Part shown: positions 60,881 to 64,000 of the stretch, in pieces
Numbering within the stretch: position 1 is the first letter of the stretch
Layout: every line of letters begins with the position of its first letter
Assembly (NCBI GenBank): GCA_963669295.1
Contig: OY769938.1
Coordinates: forward strand, 62,001 to 126,000
Origin: G963669295 sp963669295
GTDB lineage: Bacteria > Bacteroidota > Bacteroidia > Flavobacteriales_D > CALLUQ01
Reading direction: 5' to 3'
DNA: 64,000 nucleotides
Made by a program: the position numbers and the translations under genes
The notes under the pieces: generated by a model
Told to the model about the DNA's origin: nothing
Database searches by the model: none
Seen by the model: the letters and a program-made list of their open reading frames with translations, nothing else

Positions 60881-61231
60881 TTACTTGAATAAGGAAAAGA
60901 CGGTACGTGTTATCCCAATGTATACCCCATCGTTTCTCAGCTCTATAGGATAGGTAATGGCAGCATCTCCTCCTCCCCTTCCCGTTTCCAAATTAAAGTG
61001 CCAGCGATGCCATGGGCACACCAATGCATCGTCAGTACAATGACCTTTCCCCAAAGAGGCTCCCTGGTGGGGGCATTTGTCTTGCATGGCATAAAACCCT
61101 TTCGGTGTTCGTGCAATGCATATGCGCTTGCGATTGACTACAAAAGTTGCTACATTGTATACAGCGATGCGGTTTTCCATTGCAGTAGTGGAATCGAAAA
61201 CTTTGTACCATGCTATTTCGGTTCTAAACAA
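60881..61231 (-). CDS. Rieske [2Fe-2S] protein
   Basis: A 116-residue single-domain ferredoxin. The cluster ligands are in DKCPHQGASLGKG (CxH, near residue 53) and LVCPWHRWHF (CxxH, near 73). No signal peptide or membrane helix is present, so it resembles the small cytoplasmic Rieske proteins of dioxygenase or nitrite reductase systems. The start is TTG 61231, directly after a stop; ATG 61180 is the alternative but removes the AWYKVF start common in the family. No partner oxygenase is nearby. Confidence 0.8.
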   Translation of the reverse strand: MFRTEIAWYKVFDSTTAMENRIAVYNVATFVVNRKRICIARTPKGFYAMQDKCPHQGASLGKGHCTDDALVCPWHRWHFNLETGRGGGDAAITYPIELRNDGVYIGITRTVFSLFK

Positions 61232-61349
61232 TCTCTTGGATTAGCGGCTATCGTTCAAAGGTTAAATTTATAATAATCTCCTTAAACCATCCCAAGGCAT
61301 TTATTATGTAACCCGAAGGCTAACCATTGCCTTCACAACACTATTGATT

Positions 61350-62987
61350 ATGACCGTTTCGACGATGCTTACTTCGATCATCCTTCTACTAAGCACTTTA
61401 TCGTTACACGCACAAACATGGCAGTGGGCAAGCATGCACGGAGGCACAGGGCCCGATTTTGGGGAAAGCATAAGCGGGCATGGGCAATATGTGGTGATGG
61501 GCGGAGAGTTTTTAAGTTCCTCCATCACCTTTGGAGCCTACACGTTGAACAGTGCCAATTCCAATGCCGATCCGTATGTTGTATTATACGATAACGATGG
61601 CAATGTACAATGGGTAGCTCATGGCGTTGGTGCGCAAAGCGATGAAGGTAAGTCGGTAGCAATGGCAGCAGATGGCTCGGTGTATTTTGCGGGCATCATT
61701 AACAGCCCTACCCTTACCTTTGGCGGTACCGATTTACAAAAAGTAACTGCCGGAAGTGATGTGTTTTTAGTGAAGTTCGACCCAACCGGTAATGTAGTAT
61801 GGAGCCGTGTTTATGGTACTGCTTCCGATCCTATTTTAGTAGAAGTAAATATGACCGTTGACCAAAACGGTGACGTTTACCTTGCTGGCGATTTTCAAAT
61901 GCCAGTAAATTTTGGAGGGTTTAACCTCACCACCAATGGGGGAAGCGATGCTTTTGTTACAAAAATAAATGCTAGCGGACAGGTACAATGGGCCAAAAGC
62001 ATAGGAAGCAACGGCATAGAGTATGTACGTGGACTTTGCACTTACAACAACAATGTATACCTAACTGGAGAGTTTGGCAGCAGCTCATTTTCTTTTGGAG
62101 GAACCACTTATTACAACAGTGGCGCACACGATTTTTTTATACTTCAGTACGATAATAATGGCAATGAAGGATGGGCCGCTACTGGTGGTGGCACAGGATA
62201 CGACCGGGGTTATGACATTACCGTTACCAGCTATGGTGTAAGCATTTTGGGTTCGTTCGATAGCAATAGTTTTAACCTGGGGGGAAATACCATTAGCCAC
62301 AGTGGCAATACTACCTGGGATGACTTGTTTGTGGCCCATTACGATAATCTTGGTAACATTCAATGGACCGATGCTACTGGTGGTGATGATGTTGACAACG
62401 CTGGGGGCATTACCTCCGACTCATTTGGGTATATCTACATTACAGGAGCCTTTAGCACCCCACCTACTGTAACATTTGGTGGCACACACAACCTCACCTC
62501 TACCGGTTGGGCCGACGCCTACATTGTAAAGTACGACCATGATGGTAATGTAGTATGGGCCATTGATGAAGGAGGAGTTGGCGGTGGTGATTTTTTTACC
62601 GACCTGTATCGTGCTACAGACGGTAGCCTTTACTTTACGGGAGTATCGGGCAGCAACACATTTCCATTGGGCAATCATGTGCTTTCATTAAATGGCTTTT
62701 GGGATGTTCCTGTTGGCCGGTATAATGAAGCGTTTGTAGGCATTAATGAAACAGATGGCAACCGTTTTTTTGCTACCTACCCCAACCCGGTACAAGATGA
62801 ACTTACCATTCGAATGGAGCAACCTGCAACAGCTACGATATACAACAGTTTGGGGGCTGAGGTCATCCAACTCGGCACCTTGCAACAAACGCATCAAGTA
62901 TCAATGGAAGCACTACCACCAGGCATTTACCTGGTAGAGGTAATGGTTAACGAGCAGCGCTATAGCAAAAAGGTGGTGAAAAACTAA
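61350..62987 (+). CDS. SBBP-repeat beta-propeller protein with T9SS sorting domain
   Basis: A 545-residue secreted protein: signal peptide (MTVSTMLTSIILLLSTLSLHAQ), about eight SBBP-type beta-propeller repeats over residues 25-460 (for example DAFVTKINASGQVQWAKSIG and VVLYDNDGNVQWVAHGVG), and a T9SS type A sorting domain (TYPNPVQDELTI, LPPGIYLVEVMV, KKVVKN). It is probably displayed on the cell surface. ATG 61350 starts the signal peptide; the TTG at 61344 is less likely. It converges on the DUF5916 gene with a 4-nt overlap. Confidence 0.87.
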   Translation: MTVSTMLTSIILLLSTLSLHAQTWQWASMHGGTGPDFGESISGHGQYVVMGGEFLSSSITFGAYTLNSANSNADPYVVLYDNDGNVQWVAHGVGAQSDEGKSVAMAADGSVYFAGIINSPTLTFGGTDLQKVTAGSDVFLVKFDPTGNVVWSRVYGTASDPILVEVNMTVDQNGDVYLAGDFQMPVNFGGFNLTTNGGSDAFVTKINASGQVQWAKSIGSNGIEYVRGLCTYNNNVYLTGEFGSSSFSFGGTTYYNSGAHDFFILQYDNNGNEGWAATGGGTGYDRGYDITVTSYGVSILGSFDSNSFNLGGNTISHSGNTTWDDLFVAHYDNLGNIQWTDATGGDDVDNAGGITSDSFGYIYITGAFSTPPTVTFGGTHNLTSTGWADAYIVKYDHDGNVVWAIDEGGVGGGDFFTDLYRATDGSLYFTGVSGSNTFPLGNHVLSLNGFWDVPVGRYNEAFVGINETDGNRFFATYPNPVQDELTIRMEQPATATIYNSLGAEVIQLGTLQQTHQVSMEALPPGIYLVEVMVNEQRYSKKVVKN

Positions 62988-64000
62988 TTGCGCTTTTTCT
63001 TTAACGACAGGTAGTCTACAAAATACAGAATCTTCATAGAGATGCTGTTAATTTGTGGTGCATCAAGGGTGCTTTGTAGGTTGTTGATGTAGTTGCTCTC
63101 CAGGTCGTTTTCGCTTCGGTAGATGGCGTTTTTCCACACCACATTCATTTCGCTACCGGGGGCAAATACCCAGGTGTACACCATGTCGATGTTAAACGCA
63201 TCAAAGCTGTTGTTGTGCAAAGAATTTCCGTCGGCATCCAAACCTTCGTAGTCGGAATACACCAGGTAGCCATCCTCATCCAATACATGGAACGATTGAT
63301 AATCTACCGTAGACCAATAGTGGCGCAAACGGAAGCTCAACCCCATGCGATTGGTAAAAATGTAATTGGCGGTAAACACATTTTCATAGGTCAGCTGATG
63401 GCGCTTCGCAAAAATAATGTCATCGTCAATAATGGTTCCCCCTCCAGTTTCATTGCTAATGGCTGCTCCTTCATCGTTCACGAAATTGAATCGATTAATG
63501 CCGAGGTAAAACGACAGCCTATCGCTTGCCCGCCAGCGTGGGCCAACACTCATGTTAAAGCGATGACGGCCTTCTGCCGCAAATTTGCGAAAGTTGGCAT
63601 TGAAATCAATGGCCAGTTGTTTACGATAATCGGAAGAAAGAAATCCCCCTACATTCCAACTGGGCTGCCAGGTGTAATGCCTTCCCCAAACACGTGGTTC
63701 GAAATAGTCATACGTTTCAATGGGTTCTAACCAGGTAAACATACCTGCCGAAAGGAAATTGGTAAAGGTGCCTCCTACATCTATGCCTATACCCAAATCG
63801 CTGAACTTATTGGGGCTATACAGTTCTCCATAATAAACATCAAACGATTTCCAGGTATTTACAAAGGCTCCGCTTGGTTCAAATGTATTGTGACGAAGGC
63901 TAAGGTTATAGCTTTTTTCATTGTTGTTATACAAAAATCCTAAATCGTTAGGATTGTACGTATCGCTCTCTACCCCATGAGAAATATCAAACGTGAAATT
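62984..64000 (-). CDS. DUF5916 protein, 3' part only
   Basis: The frame is open to the window edge, so this is the C-terminal 338 residues of a longer gene. It is beta-rich, with alternating aromatic and polar residues (for example YNLSLRHNTFEP, LSFRLRHYWSTV, FNIDMVYTWVFAPGSEMN), like an outer-membrane barrel. This fits the C-terminal domain of the large DUF5916 proteins, which begin with a carbohydrate-binding family 9-like domain not seen here. The apparent start at 63934 is internal: in-frame residues continue upstream. Confidence 0.78.
   Translation of the reverse strand, partial: NFTFDISHGVESDTYNPNDLGFLYNNNEKSYNLSLRHNTFEPSGAFVNTWKSFDVYYGELYSPNKFSDLGIGIDVGGTFTNFLSAGMFTWLEPIETYDYFEPRVWGRHYTWQPSWNVGGFLSSDYRKQLAIDFNANFRKFAAEGRHRFNMSVGPRWRASDRLSFYLGINRFNFVNDEGAAISNETGGGTIIDDDIIFAKRHQLTYENVFTANYIFTNRMGLSFRLRHYWSTVDYQSFHVLDEDGYLVYSDYEGLDADGNSLHNNSFDAFNIDMVYTWVFAPGSEMNVVWKNAIYRSENDLESNYINNLQSTLDAPQINSISMKILYFVDYLSLKKKRN

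Overview
The window is a 64 kb chromosomal stretch of a Bacteroidota bacterium, most likely Flavobacteriia-like; I do not assign a genus. Support comes from four proteins ending in type IX secretion (T9SS) sorting domains, TAnnTTTG promoter elements, a long NusB, a long Rho with a disordered insert, DUF3276/PUR, DUF5683, DUF4293, DUF4199 and DUF5916 proteins, and the gene orders nusB-DUF1573-yajC-ybbR-coaE and parA-parB-DUF5683-dapB-lepB-lepB-wbqC. Genes are densely packed, often with 1-20 nt overlaps. I see no rRNA, tRNA, CRISPR array, insertion sequence or prophage.

Layout. 1-2.9 kb: the tail of a T9SS cargo gene, then a divergent metallophosphoesterase and the fused NAD(P)HX repair enzyme. 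2.9-8.6 kb (minus strand): one long operon, nusB, DUF1573 lipoprotein, yajC, YbbR, coaE, DUF2752 and four paralogous two-helix CD225/'CCC motif'-like membrane proteins, closed by an intrinsic terminator. 8.7-13.3 kb: leucine dehydrogenase, one half of an ABC exporter, the PUR-alpha-like protein, and a DoxX/flavin-reductase pair. 13.5-20.6 kb (plus): MBL hydrolase, parA, parB, DUF5683, dapB, two divergent lepB copies and wbqC. 20.7-23.2 kb: two tandem PKD/T9SS paralogs with strong terminators. 23.4-33.4 kb: acyl-CoA carboxyltransferase, a cupredoxin-like protein, GNAT, DinB-like, VOC, a sterol-desaturase-family hydroxylase, an rRNA methyltransferase, lipoproteins and a small HAD protein. 33.5-36.7 kb: thrS-infC-rpmI-rplT, in which infC starts with ATA. 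36.7-44.3 kb: a TPR lipoprotein, recA, bcp, nth (without its Fe-S cysteines), an ECF sigma factor with a small downstream protein, and uvrA. 44.3-47 kb: a secreted unknown and an orphan eCIS-core (DUF4157) protein with two HExxH motifs. 47.3-54.8 kb: the second ABC half, truA, YfcE-type phosphodiesterase, DUF4293, rho, DUF4199 and mpl. 54.8-58.4 kb: a translationally coupled MBL-patatin-histidine kinase operon. 58.4-64 kb: an SLC12-like transporter, a Rieske protein, an SBBP/T9SS protein and the 3' part of a DUF5916 gene.

Most of the content is housekeeping: translation and its control, chromosome segregation, DNA repair, cofactor and cell-wall metabolism, and protein export. The least explained parts are the four-paralog CD225-like/DUF2752 array, the eCIS-core protein with a second zincin motif, the two ABC half-transporters whose defects are complementary, and several regulatory DNA elements: the ATA start of infC, the rpmI-rplT hairpin, a 20-bp palindrome between bcp and nth, and 22-bp-phased direct repeats near 31.3 kb.
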